Positions 8,950-17,996 of a DNA stretch of 32,397 bases are shown here, one piece after another. Both the position numbers and the translations under genes were made by a program. Position 1 is the stretch's first letter. Every line of letters begins with the position of its first letter. The notes under the pieces were generated by a model, which made no database searches, was not told the origin of the DNA, and saw only the letters and a program-made list of their open reading frames with translations. Location: positions 1-32,397 of the forward strand of contig NZ_BJYT01000038.1 of NCBI RefSeq assembly GCF_007991655.1, given 5' to 3'. The stretch is from Segetibacter aerophilus. Lineage in GTDB: Bacteria; Bacteroidota; Bacteroidia; Chitinophagales; Chitinophagaceae.

Positions 8950-10500
8950 TTACTTCTTGTTACTTAAAAACTTAACGATTGCCGCTCTTATGTCAGACTT
9001 AGGGTTTGTGATTTCAGTTTCAGCAGGATACACTTTTACTATACCAGGATTTGTTTCATTCAAAAAATCAAGGTTTGCTTCTTTTCCACTTAGCAAAAAT
9101 TCTGTGACAGCTACCCTATAAACTTTAGTGGGGTCGATTGCCTGGTTATTGACAGTAAAAGAATTTGCTGCACTATTAAAGACAACGGGTTGAGACTGTA
9201 AAAAGCCACCATTATTGCGGTTCTTTATTCCTGCCTGTAAAACCTTCAAAAGCAGGTCTCCTTTCATATCCACTTCCCTGATACCACCACCAAAGGGTAA
9301 GGTGCGTATGATGTCGTACTGGGTAACCGGGGGAGTTAGAATATCGTCTAAACGAATAGAGCCGGAGTTGAAGATTACAACATCCGCCTGGGGACATGCA
9401 TAGGCCATAGCGGCAGTAACAAGGCTCGTAAGATTAGTAGATGTTGATCGGGTCTCCGTTTCCCTTCCATCTAATTTTTCGCCTGTAGCGATAACGACCT
9501 TTTCAGCATCAAAACCAAGAGATGCATAATTGTCGCGAGCAATTTTCTTCCACTTCTCCACTGCAACGTTGGTATTGCTGTCTAATGCAACCTCTTCATT
9601 TATGTATTTTAGTTCAGGTTCTGGAACGTTAAAAGAGCGTTTATTCTTATTAATATCAAGCTTCACGATATAAGCAGAACGGGCATTTGCATGAGCCTTG
9701 GTGATATAAACTTTCCCTGTTTTATTAAATACTCCGCCATGCTCATGGCCCCCAATAATAGCAGCGAGGCCAGGAAGCTCTTTGGCAAGCAATACATCAT
9801 CTTCTACAGCCATGTGAGTAATGGCAACGACAGCATCTACCGAGTCTTTAATTTTATTGTACACCTCTTTTGCCGCCGCTAAGGGATCTTTATAAGAAAC
9901 AAAATCAGCAGGATTAGAAGGTAAAGTAAGACCGATGAAACCTATTCTCGCAGCTGTTCCATCATTGTCTTTTACAGACATAATATAGGTTTCAGGAAAA
10001 GGAGTTGCATTGGCGACATCGGTCCTTCTAAAAGGAACAATAGAGTCTTTCAACTTATGGAATGTATTAGTTGAAACCCACAAAAAACGAGACTCATTTA
10101 TCCGTTCCTGCAATTCCTTTTCTGATATGTCGAACTCGTGGTTTCCAAAAACAGCGATATCCATTCCCGCAGCATTCATCGACTCTACCATTTGCGCACC
10201 TCTGATTCTTTTTCCGTGGTATTGCAAACTATTATAGACAGAAGGGCTGAGAAAATCTCCTGCGATAACTAAAAATGTATTCGGATTCGCTTGCTTGTAT
10301 TGTTTCTTGAGTGTTGCCACACGGGCCATCCCGCCTTCTTTGCCGCCTCCTACCGGGGCGATTTCATAGACATCATTTACTTGCACAAACACTACTTCAA
10401 TCTTTCCATCATCTTTCGTTCCAACAACACTTCGGGGGGTTTTGCAGGAACTATTCAATAACAGCGTTGCAATACATAGAACACTAATAAACTTTCTCAT
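8950..10500 (-). CDS. 5'-nucleotidase/metallophosphatase family lipoprotein
   Basis: The 516-residue protein has a likely lipoprotein signal with Cys19 (LLLNSSC; Asn at -3 is unusual). The N-terminal metallophosphatase domain shows QVNDVYEIAP (about 40-49), AGDFLSPS with Asp82, FGNHEFD with Asn120/His121, THMAVEDD with His229, and GGHEHG with His252/His254. The C-terminal 5'-nucleotidase domain shows FNSGSIR (377-383) for substrate binding and LPFGGG (401-406). The first metal site reads NDVYE where UshA has NDxH; this variant is typical of one eukaryotic and bacterial subfamily, so the enzyme is probably active. The family releases nucleosides and phosphate from nucleotides in the periplasm or at the cell surface. 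The gene lies 118 nt downstream of the metalloprotease on the same strand, and I see no terminator between them. Confidence 0.88.
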   Translation of the reverse strand: MRKFISVLCIATLLLNSSCKTPRSVVGTKDDGKIEVVFVQVNDVYEIAPVGGGKEGGMARVATLKKQYKQANPNTFLVIAGDFLSPSVYNSLQYHGKRIRGAQMVESMNAAGMDIAVFGNHEFDISEKELQERINESRFLWVSTNTFHKLKDSIVPFRRTDVANATPFPETYIMSVKDNDGTAARIGFIGLTLPSNPADFVSYKDPLAAAKEVYNKIKDSVDAVVAITHMAVEDDVLLAKELPGLAAIIGGHEHGGVFNKTGKVYITKAHANARSAYIVKLDINKNKRSFNVPEPELKYINEEVALDSNTNVAVEKWKKIARDNYASLGFDAEKVVIATGEKLDGRETETRSTSTNLTSLVTAAMAYACPQADVVIFNSGSIRLDDILTPPVTQYDIIRTLPFGGGIREVDMKGDLLLKVLQAGIKNRNNGGFLQSQPVVFNSAANSFTVNNQAIDPTKVYRVAVTEFLLSGKEANLDFLNETNPGIVKVYPAETEITNPKSDIRAAIVKFLSNKK

Positions 10501-10618
10501 AGCACTTATTATAGCGGCTAATTTAACAAAGAAGAATGTTTATAGCAACTATGCATTAGCAGAAAATAGGTCATAAAAGGTTTAAAGCATTTACGAAGGC
10601 TTTACAGCGAACCGTCAA

Positions 10619-13600
10619 TTATTGCACTATTATTTTTTCATTTGAAATACCCTTTTCTGTTGATAGCGTAAGCACGTATAGACCTTTACTAAATCCTTTG
10701 ACGGGTATCTCAAATTCCTGCCCTGCGCTTACAAAACCTGCATCTCTTTTATACACCAGTTTGCCCGCGGCATTAGAAAGCGTGATGGTTAGTTGCTTTG
10801 TTTCAGTTAGAACCCGCACCGTGCTTTTGTCTACGGCAGGATTTGGAAAAATCATGAAGTTGGCAGCAGACTCCTGCAGCTCTACTTTTACAATTTTTGA
10901 GTAGCTATACTTCCCGTCTTTATCCACTTGTTTTAACCTGTAGTAGTTATCTCCCTTGTTTGGCTTTACATCGTTGAAAGAATATTGCTGTAATCCAACG
11001 CCATTAGCCGCATTTACTTCTCCTACAAATCCAAATGAAATACCATCAATGCTTTTTTCGATCTCATAGCTTTTGTTGTTTATTTCATTGATAGCTGACC
11101 ATTGCAACGCAACCGTTTTATCCTGTTTTTTATCGGCAGTAAAAGTGACCCAATTAACAGGAAGTGCTGATGCCTGGTACGTGCAAATCTTTAGTCCCCA
11201 GTTAGTCAAAGAACCACCGTCATCGGTATATGAGTCTATGACCTCAAGCTTCCATGTTCCCGTACTATTCTCGTTGATAAACGCAGACAATGGCTGGCTT
11301 GGCTTACTTGTTCTACCATCATTAAGAGGGCAAATTATTATGTTAGCTGATTGATCATCGAAGTTTATGTCGAAGTCGTCGTCGCCATCGCACACTCTTC
11401 TAAACAGCTGCACTTTAGTGTTTGACGGGCTAATGAGGTTAACGGTCAGGTCACCCACGTAAGAGTGTGTCCCCTTTAAACCCACTACGTTGATATCCTG
11501 GATTATTCCACCGGAGGGTATATTTAAAGTTGATGTAATTGTATTGGCAACGACATCGATAGCAATAGGCAGATTTTTGCTATACACAATATCTGAGCAG
11601 ACAATAGCTGCAGTCTTAAAGAGCGAGCTGGCAGAAGCCGGACCAGCACCGCACGAGTTATGAGGAACAACGCGCCAGTAATACTGCGTATTCGCCGCTA
11701 ATGGTGCAGTGAGTGTATAGCTTGAATTAGTAATACTGTCTATGCTTTGAACGTTTGTAGCAAAGTTTTGAGAATTTGAAATATTTAAAGTGTAGTACTG
11801 TGCCTCAGTAGTAGGTTGCCAGCTGAAAGTTGGGAGCATGGGAGCGCCAATCGAGTTGTTTGCGGGTGTTGTATTTACCGCAAGTTTGGTTGGCGTTCCT
11901 ATTACAAATTGAATTACCCTCGACCTGGTGATAGAACCGGCAGTACCGGTAATCGTAATGTTATAAATTCCGGCAGGAATATTTCCCTTTAGTATAATCG
12001 AATCATTAGAACCGGGGCTTAATGGATTAGTACCAAAAGCCACTACGGAACCTGCAGGATTTCCCGATGCAGAAAGTGTAATAGGGGTGGAGAATTTATT
12101 AAGTGAATTTGTATTGATAAGTGTTCCCGCTGCTCCATTGTTGCAAGCTGCAACGGTTAGTGGATTACTAAAAGAAAATCCAGGTTCAGCATTGGCCTTT
12201 ATGATAAAGTCAACGTTCGAAATATCAAAGAAGATGTTTCCTGCGGAGACCACTCTTACGCGCGCATTTGTGGTAGCATTGTTAGGGACAATTATCTCCT
12301 CCGTTCCGTCATTAGGAGTATTTGATACTAGGGTAATAGGAAACGTGAGACCGCCATCGGTAGAAAGTTCAATGTTTACATTAGCGCAGTTTACAGGAGC
12401 AAGATTTGTGCTTGCAACATCCCAGGTTATGGTGGTAAAAGAGCCAACATCCCAGGTCATGGCAGTATTAGGAGCGGTCACTACAAATGGACCGGCATTT
12501 CCATCTACCGTTACATTGGCTTCATCAGAACAAACTCCTCCCCCTCCGGTACGATTGTCTCTTGCTGTTAACCTAAACTTCATGGCCCTTCCATAAGCCG
12601 GCAGTAGTTCACCAATGGTTGTTGTGTTATTTACAAGATCACTGAGTTGAGGAAAAAATCTTCTTGGGGTAGTAACAGGGGTAAAAGATCTGAAAATAGG
12701 TGCATCCCCTAAAGGTTTATTCCAATCACCGAAAAGTGCTCCGACATTTACCTGTTCCCAACTATAAGTAAGAGGATCTCCATCTGCGTCTGAAGCGGAG
12801 CCAGTAAGTGCAAAAGGCGTTGCTTTTGGAATGACATAATCTGCTCCTGCATTTACTACCGGTGCTCTGTTGCCTGTGGCTATTTGTACTGCACCAAGGC
12901 TTCCGTCAACTGAGTTAATATATTGGGTTATTTGATCAAAACTGATTGCATGAAAATAAGGTAAGGTATGAGGTTGCAGATTATTTACCGCGTTACAAAT
13001 ACCGGCGTAAGCCATGATGGTTGAACCGCTTCCCGGCTCAGCGTTGGTAGTGGGTGAACCGTTAGCACCTCCACAGTTACCGGTATTAGCATTAAATGTA
13101 TGTTGTGCACCAAACTGGTGACCAAGTTCGTGAGCAACATAGTCGATGTTGTAAGCATCACCGGTGGGTTGAGGACTGCCAGTTACGCCACGCGCTTTCA
13201 AACCATTTGTGCAAACCACTCCAATACCTGCATAGCCGCCGGCTCCTGTGCTAAATGTATGGCCAACATCATAGTTTGCCGAACCTATTAAAGAGTCAAT
13301 CACTTTTTGACTTTCATTAATAAGCGTAACCGCATTACTGTTGCCCGTAAAGGGCTGTGAAGCGGAGTCTAAAAAGACAATTTTATTGTTGTTGCTGACC
13401 AGTATCATTCTTACACCTACCTCATTTTCATACACGCCGTCAACTCTGTTTACGGTGGTTACAATAGCAGATAAAGCTTGGGATGGCGTTACCTGCCTTC
13501 CGCCAACTGCGACTGCATATTGCCAGGTACACGCAACAGCGAGACGATACTGTTTCAAAGTGCCTCCAATACAGGTAGCCGCGTTAGTACGCTGAGCATC

Positions 13601-14176
13601 GGAGGGACGTTTTAAGTTATCAGTAGCTGCATCCAATCCCTCTTCCATTGCTGACATTTTTAAAGGCAGGTCTTTTTTGTTGTAAGCAACATAATCTTCT
13701 ACGTTGCCTTGGGCATAAGGATCAATAAGAACAGCGCCATTTATTTGGGAAAGAATCATGGCATGAAAACCAAATTCGGTCAGGTCTATTTTAATAGTAG
13801 CGTGAGGATCTTCTATGCCTTGTCCACCATACGTTTTTACATTGGAAAATTTATCTGCTAATCCCTGCTCCATGATAGACGTCTCGGCTATTTTAAAACT
13901 TTTGAAACTTCCATCGAGCATTGGAACCAGCATTGTGAAAGGACTACTCTTTGCCCTTTGCGTAAATTCTTTCGGAGCTGTTCTTAGCGCAGAACTAAGG
14001 CTGGCGATGTCTAAACGAAGTGTGCGATATTGTTTGGGTAAACTTAATTGAGGGTTGCGCTTAATTGCAATCGCCGTTTCTGCCTCATCTGTCCAAAAAT
14101 TTCTCTGAGCAGAAAGAGTGCACGTAATTGTCAATAGTATAAATAATAACTGTAGTCGTGTAGCCGTATTTTTCAT
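10619..14176 (-). CDS. T9SS-exported reprolysin-type zinc metalloprotease with FnIII and P domains
   Basis: The 1185-residue multidomain exoenzyme has a signal peptide at 1-23 (LLFILLTITCTLSAQ). The peptidase domain (about 205-430) has HELGHQFGAQH at 349-359, the HExxHxxGxxH zinc site, and a Met-turn at IMAYAG (387-392), as in M12B-like metzincins. An Ig/PKD-like segment lies at about 437-560 (NRAPVVNAGADYVI, SDADGDPLTYSWEQV), a fibronectin type III-like segment at about 765-856 (YYWRVVPHNSCG), and a proprotein-convertase P domain at about 860-1000 (GDLTVNLISP, GTWKLEVIDSYTDDGG). The end (about 1106-1185) is a type A T9SS sorting domain with NFMIFPNPAVDKSTV and KGLYVLTLSTE. The region at 25-200 is probably an inhibitory propeptide. 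The protein should be exported by the T9SS and attached to or released from the cell surface. The repertoire suits degradation of proteins in the environment. Confidence 0.93.
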   Translation of the reverse strand: MKNTATRLQLLFILLTITCTLSAQRNFWTDEAETAIAIKRNPQLSLPKQYRTLRLDIASLSSALRTAPKEFTQRAKSSPFTMLVPMLDGSFKSFKIAETSIMEQGLADKFSNVKTYGGQGIEDPHATIKIDLTEFGFHAMILSQINGAVLIDPYAQGNVEDYVAYNKKDLPLKMSAMEEGLDAATDNLKRPSDAQRTNAATCIGGTLKQYRLAVACTWQYAVAVGGRQVTPSQALSAIVTTVNRVDGVYENEVGVRMILVSNNNKIVFLDSASQPFTGNSNAVTLINESQKVIDSLIGSANYDVGHTFSTGAGGYAGIGVVCTNGLKARGVTGSPQPTGDAYNIDYVAHELGHQFGAQHTFNANTGNCGGANGSPTTNAEPGSGSTIMAYAGICNAVNNLQPHTLPYFHAISFDQITQYINSVDGSLGAVQIATGNRAPVVNAGADYVIPKATPFALTGSASDADGDPLTYSWEQVNVGALFGDWNKPLGDAPIFRSFTPVTTPRRFFPQLSDLVNNTTTIGELLPAYGRAMKFRLTARDNRTGGGGVCSDEANVTVDGNAGPFVVTAPNTAMTWDVGSFTTITWDVASTNLAPVNCANVNIELSTDGGLTFPITLVSNTPNDGTEEIIVPNNATTNARVRVVSAGNIFFDISNVDFIIKANAEPGFSFSNPLTVAACNNGAAGTLINTNSLNKFSTPITLSASGNPAGSVVAFGTNPLSPGSNDSIILKGNIPAGIYNITITGTAGSITRSRVIQFVIGTPTKLAVNTTPANNSIGAPMLPTFSWQPTTEAQYYTLNISNSQNFATNVQSIDSITNSSYTLTAPLAANTQYYWRVVPHNSCGAGPASASSLFKTAAIVCSDIVYSKNLPIAIDVVANTITSTLNIPSGGIIQDINVVGLKGTHSYVGDLTVNLISPSNTKVQLFRRVCDGDDDFDINFDDQSANIIICPLNDGRTSKPSQPLSAFINENSTGTWKLEVIDSYTDDGGSLTNWGLKICTYQASALPVNWVTFTADKKQDKTVALQWSAINEINNKSYEIEKSIDGISFGFVGEVNAANGVGLQQYSFNDVKPNKGDNYYRLKQVDKDGKYSYSKIVKVELQESAANFMIFPNPAVDKSTVRVLTETKQLTITLSNAAGKLVYKRDAGFVSAGQEFEIPVKGFSKGLYVLTLSTEKGISNEKIIVQ

Positions 14177-14398
14177 AGAACCTTTTTAGTAAGAGAATAA
14201 AAGGTTCATTCGTGGTTCCTTCTATTCCGATAGATATTTCAAATAATTGGTAATAAAGCAATATGAATAAACGAACAGGACGAAGGGTTGAGTATCCATT
14301 TCGGAGTTATTTTTTTAGAGACCAGGCTTGCAGAAATTACTAAACCTCACAACCGTAGTTTAAATGTTTTTATGGCTTTTAATTCACTATAAACAATT

Positions 14399-14406
14399 TA
14401 TCTTCG
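14399..14406 (+). promoter_or_regulatory. Near-consensus -7 box upstream of the small lipoprotein gene
   Basis: TATCTTCG differs from TAnnTTTG at one position and ends 22 nt before the start codon. I could not find a -33 TTG at suitable spacing, so it is only a candidate. Confidence 0.25.
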
Positions 14407-14428
14407 CGAGCTAATAAAATGAAATAAA

Positions 14429-14770
14429 ATGAAGAAGATTTCTGTTGTATACCTGTCCGGACTTTTATTATTTGCTGCGTGTGAAAACGGCGGTTCTTCA
14501 ACTGTTGGATCGTACGAAAAAGAGGAAACATCACAATCTTCTGAAAAAAGCGAAGGCGGAGCTGAAGGGCATAGTGGACAAGCGAAAGAAGGTAAAGAGC
14601 ACGAGAGTACCGAACATAAAACTACTGAACCTGCAACGACCCAACCTGCTACTACTGATACAACATTGCCCACCTCTGGTGATACTCGCCAGGGCGGTTC
14701 TGCAGCAGAAATAAAAACAGGCGCAAATGTTCCTGTTGATACTAATAACAAGGTGAAGCCAAGACCTTAA
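14429..14770 (+). CDS. Small low-complexity lipoprotein, function unknown
   Basis: The 113-residue protein begins with a clear lipoprotein signal, hydrophobic core followed by LLFAAC with Cys18 as the lipidated residue. The mature part is dominated by Glu, Ser, Thr, Gly and Lys, with a stretch of Thr-Thr/Ala-Thr repeats (TTEPATTQPATTDTT), and has no segment that looks folded. An ATG 10 nt upstream opens a frame that stops after four codons, so 14429 is the start. A frame read on the opposite strand (14398-14751) is Ser/Pro/Val-rich and is probably an artefact of the low complexity. The gene converges with galT, and a terminator follows. I do not recognise the family and assign no function. 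Confidence 0.72.
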   Translation: MKKISVVYLSGLLLFAACENGGSSTVGSYEKEETSQSSEKSEGGAEGHSGQAKEGKEHESTEHKTTEPATTQPATTDTTLPTSGDTRQGGSAAEIKTGANVPVDTNNKVKPRP

Positions 14771-14802
14771 ACTTACAGGAACTATTAGGTGTATTAACCA
14801 GC

Positions 14803-14850
14803 ATAGCGTTTGTGCAAGGACGACTTCGTTTTTGCTCAAACGCTATTTTA
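14803..14850 (+). terminator. Intrinsic terminator for the small lipoprotein gene
   Basis: The arms ATAGCGTTTG (14803-14812) and CAAACGCTAT (14837-14846) pair over 10 bp. After one T/T mismatch the inner segments GCAA (14814-14817) and TTGC (14832-14835) extend the stem. A TTTTACGTTTT tail follows on the + strand. Confidence 0.75.
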
Positions 14851-14871
14851 CGTTTTAGCGAAAAAGGTGGC

Positions 14872-14906
14872 AAAAAGCTCCATAGTGATTGTTAGTGGAA
14901 TGGAGC
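14872..14906 (-). terminator. Intrinsic terminator for galT
   Basis: On the minus strand the arms GCTCCAT and ATGGAGC (plus-strand 14900-14906 and 14877-14883) are followed directly by five T (AAAAA at 14872-14876 on the + strand). The hairpin lies 46 nt after the galT stop and faces the + strand terminator at 14803-14850. Confidence 0.65.
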
Positions 14907-14951
14907 CTCGCAACGCTGACGATTGAAGCGGTAATGTTGACTACAACAAAA

Positions 14952-16004
14952 TTACTTCCTGGTTTCTTTGTAATGAGTCTCACTTAGAGCCCGTAGCTTT
15001 TCTGCGGCCCACTCGGCAGAAACGTCTCTTTGAGGATTAGCAAGCATCTCGTACCCAACCATGAATTTCTTAACAGTGGCCGATCTCAACAATGGGGGGT
15101 AAAAGTGCATGTGCCAATGCCACTCAGGATGATCGCCATCATTTACGGGCGCCTGGTGTATACCTGCAGAATAGGGAAATGAAATCTCAAAAAGATTATC
15201 ATACTTAGCCGTCAGCTTTTTAAGAATTTGAGCATAAGCATGTTTTTCGTCCGACGTAAACTGCAAAAGATTTTGGAAGTGGCGCTTACTTACAATCATA
15301 GTTTCGTAAGGCCAGACCACCCAAAAAGGTACCAGGGCTGCAAAGTGCTCATTCTCCAAAACAATCCTTTCCTGCTGCTCTAACTCAAGTTGCAAATAGT
15401 CGCTTAGGAGGCTTTTACCATGTTCGTCGAAGTATTTCTTTTGCTGGTTTGTTTCCTTGGCAATCTCTAAAGGAACCGAAGAACTGGCCCAGATCTGTCC
15501 GTGGGGATGAGGATTGCTGCAACCCATCATTTCACCCTTGTTTTCGAAAATTTGAATGTACCTAATTGTAGGGTCGGCGGCTATATTTTTAAACTCATCG
15601 ATCCAAACTTCAATAACTTTTTCAATGCCCTCTACCGATAGTTGTGGGAGAGTAAGGCTGTGATCGGGTGAAAAACTAAGCACCTTACAAATGCCTTTTT
15701 CACTTTTTGCAGAAAGCAGCCCTTTAACGTTCAAAGCTCCATCAGGTGTATCAGTGAGCAGGGCAGAATAATCATTGGTAAAAACAAAGGAATGATCGTA
15801 GTTAGGATTAACACTGCCATCGGCCCTCGTATTGCCTGGGCACAGGTAACATTTAGGATCGTAAGAAGGGCGGTTGTCCGGAGGTAGTGTTTCTACTTTA
15901 CCTTGCCAGGGCCTCTTAGTTCGGTGCGGTGATACTAAGATCCAATCTCCTGTAAGAATATTGAGTCTTGTGTGCGGATGTTCTTTTACGTTAAATGCTT
16001 CCAT
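14952..16004 (-). CDS. galT: Galactose-1-phosphate uridylyltransferase
   Basis: The 350-residue cytoplasmic enzyme of the Leloir pathway exchanges UMP between UDP-glucose and galactose 1-phosphate. The signature NPHPHGQ is at 164-170, where His168 is the expected nucleophile. The zinc ligands of E. coli GalT correspond to Cys52 and Cys55 (YLCPGN, CxxC), His115 (SPDHSLTL) and His166. A second conserved region with HPEWHWHMHFYPPLLRS follows near residue 295. The length is normal for the family. No galK, galE or galM is in the window, so this is an orphan copy. The neighbour upstream, transcribed divergently across a 205-bp gap, is a GH43 glycosidase; a shared role in galactose or arabinose release is only a suggestion. 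Confidence 0.95.
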   Translation of the reverse strand: MEAFNVKEHPHTRLNILTGDWILVSPHRTKRPWQGKVETLPPDNRPSYDPKCYLCPGNTRADGSVNPNYDHSFVFTNDYSALLTDTPDGALNVKGLLSAKSEKGICKVLSFSPDHSLTLPQLSVEGIEKVIEVWIDEFKNIAADPTIRYIQIFENKGEMMGCSNPHPHGQIWASSSVPLEIAKETNQQKKYFDEHGKSLLSDYLQLELEQQERIVLENEHFAALVPFWVVWPYETMIVSKRHFQNLLQFTSDEKHAYAQILKKLTAKYDNLFEISFPYSAGIHQAPVNDGDHPEWHWHMHFYPPLLRSATVKKFMVGYEMLANPQRDVSAEWAAEKLRALSETHYKETRK

Positions 16005-16209
16005 ACTTTTAAACTTTATTAATCGAAGGCAGATGGTATGCAGACAAGAATAAAAAAATCATCCCAGCTATAACAACGGGTAATAGAAGCGAGATTTGCA
16101 AATGGATCCCCTGTTCAATTGATACAGCGTCTATTCTTTTTCAAGCCCGTTTGCGAGGCAGTAGGAATGATTATTGAGCAGCGGCAATTACTATAATTAT
16201 TGATCATAG

Positions 16210-17871
16210 ATGAAGTTTTTGATTGTATTTTTTCTTTTGGTTGGGATCACGTGTCGGTCTTTTACCCAGCAACTTGTTTTGCCCGGGACAAATCCTGACC
16301 CTTCTGTTGTAAAAATCGGAGATACTTATTGGGCCAGCGCTACTTCCTCTAACTGGATGCCAGCGTTTCCGCTACTATATTCAGATGATCTTATTACCTG
16401 GAAACAGAAGGGGTACATCTTCAACAAAGCGCCCGATTGGGCAGACTACTATTTCTGGGCGCCCGAAATGACCTACGATAAAGGAAGGGTTTATGTCTAT
16501 TACACAGCGCATAAAAAAAACGGAAACTTATGTGTGGGTGTTGCAAGCGCCGACAAGCCGGAAGGTCCATATAGAGACCACGGGCCTTTAGTATGCGAGG
16601 AGCTGGGTTCTATAGACGGGTTTCCTATCCGAGATAAAAACGGTAAGTTATTTTTAGTTTGGAAGGAAGATGCCAATAGCGCAGGAGAACCAACGCCTAT
16701 ATGGGCCAGTGAAATGAATGAAGAACGAACAGCTTTGATCGGGCAAAAAAAGGAATTATTCAGGAACGACGCAGGATGGGAAAAATCGCTGGTAGAGGGA
16801 GTGTCTATCATACAGCATAACGATTACTACTACGCTTTCTACGCCGCTGCCGGCTGTTGTGGAACGGGGTGTAGTTATGTTTCAGGTGTAGCGAGGGCCA
16901 AGAACATTTTAGGCCCTTGGGAAAAGTATCCAAAAAATCCTATTCTTGTCGACACACAAAACTGGATCTGCAAGGGCCATGGAACACCTATAGAAAAGGA
17001 CGGGAAATTCTATTTTCTATATCACGCCTATGATAGAAAAACGAGTGCATTTACCGGCCGGCAAGGATTGTTGCAGGAGTTCACTTTCACAAAAGACAAC
17101 TGGATACAATTTGTAAATACTAAAAACGACACGCTTACCCGTGAGAAGATTCTTATCGACGAGTTCAAAGGCAACAAGCTTAATGACATTTGGCAATGGA
17201 GCGTTTTCCAGGATGTCAAATACCAAATGAAGGATGGGGTGTTAAGACTTTCAGCTCTACACAGCCCTTCAGGAAGTTTTATTGGCCAGAAAATATTGAG
17301 CGATAATTATACTGCTACCACTTTAGTAAGAACCAATGAGTCTACAGGGTCAGCCGGCATCGGTGCAATTGGAGATGTAGCAGACATGGTTTCTGTTTTT
17401 GTCCGCAACAACCAAATTGAAATTTCGAAAGTCAGGGACGGGTTCGAGAGCATTCTTGGTATTTATGAAATCCCCCATTCAGATAGCGTCTTCTTACAAA
17501 TGTGGGTGAGGGACCTTTACAGAATTTCCTTTTTATATAGTCTTAACGGAAAAGAGTTTAAACCGTTGAATGAAACGCCGGTTAAAGCAACCTTCCTTCC
17601 CCCGTGGGATAATCCACCAAGAGCTGGCCTCGTATCAAAAGGCAACCTTGATGAGCAAGCTGTTTTTGAAAGGTTTGAACTTCGGCAGACTATTACCATG
17701 TATAGCGGTAAAATTATTCTTGGTAGCCGTAAGTCAATCATCCTGATCATTAGCGCCATCGCTTTGGTTATTGCCTTATTTTTTATCGGCCTTTTCTTCT
17801 ACAAGAAAAAAAAGAGGAAAAAGATGCTTGTGAAGCAAGCAGACGAAGCGGAATTGGAACTAACAAATTAA
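16210..17871 (+). CDS. Secreted GH43 family glycosidase with a C-terminal membrane anchor
   Basis: The 553-residue protein starts with a signal peptide (MKFLIVFFLLVGITCRSFTQ). The five-bladed GH43 domain (about 22-310) shows GTNPDPSVV with Asp30 as the general base, GSIDGFP with Asp136 as the pKa modulator, and LVEGVS with Glu196 as the acid, so all three catalytic residues are present. A beta-sandwich typical of GH43 C-termini follows (about 315-490, including LSDNYTATTLVR). At 509-531 there is a hydrophobic helix, SIILIISAIALVIALFFIGL plus three residues, then KKKKRKK and an acidic tail, which predicts anchoring in the inner membrane with the enzyme in the periplasm. Family members act on arabinans, xylans or galactans; the substrate cannot be told from sequence. 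The amidohydrolase gene follows after 125 nt. Confidence 0.9.
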   Translation: MKFLIVFFLLVGITCRSFTQQLVLPGTNPDPSVVKIGDTYWASATSSNWMPAFPLLYSDDLITWKQKGYIFNKAPDWADYYFWAPEMTYDKGRVYVYYTAHKKNGNLCVGVASADKPEGPYRDHGPLVCEELGSIDGFPIRDKNGKLFLVWKEDANSAGEPTPIWASEMNEERTALIGQKKELFRNDAGWEKSLVEGVSIIQHNDYYYAFYAAAGCCGTGCSYVSGVARAKNILGPWEKYPKNPILVDTQNWICKGHGTPIEKDGKFYFLYHAYDRKTSAFTGRQGLLQEFTFTKDNWIQFVNTKNDTLTREKILIDEFKGNKLNDIWQWSVFQDVKYQMKDGVLRLSALHSPSGSFIGQKILSDNYTATTLVRTNESTGSAGIGAIGDVADMVSVFVRNNQIEISKVRDGFESILGIYEIPHSDSVFLQMWVRDLYRISFLYSLNGKEFKPLNETPVKATFLPPWDNPPRAGLVSKGNLDEQAVFERFELRQTITMYSGKIILGSRKSIILIISAIALVIALFFIGLFFYKKKKRKKMLVKQADEAELELTN

Positions 17872-17996
17872 AATATCAAGGCTAGGAAAGTTGTAGTATG
17901 AATGACCATTCAACAACAAATCTTTTTATCAATAAAAAAGTTATTTAGAAAGGTGCATTATCTTTCCTCATTGCTTCATTACCTTGAAATTTTTGT

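Noticed and set aside
12087-12596. A 169-codon + frame inside the metalloprotease gene.
   Set aside because: It is antisense to the Ig-like repeats; its Val/Ser/Thr/Leu-rich text mirrors the low-complexity codons.
14398-14751. A 117-codon minus frame opposite the small lipoprotein.
   Set aside because: The plus frame has a lipobox, a terminator in the correct place and a -7 box; the minus frame has none.
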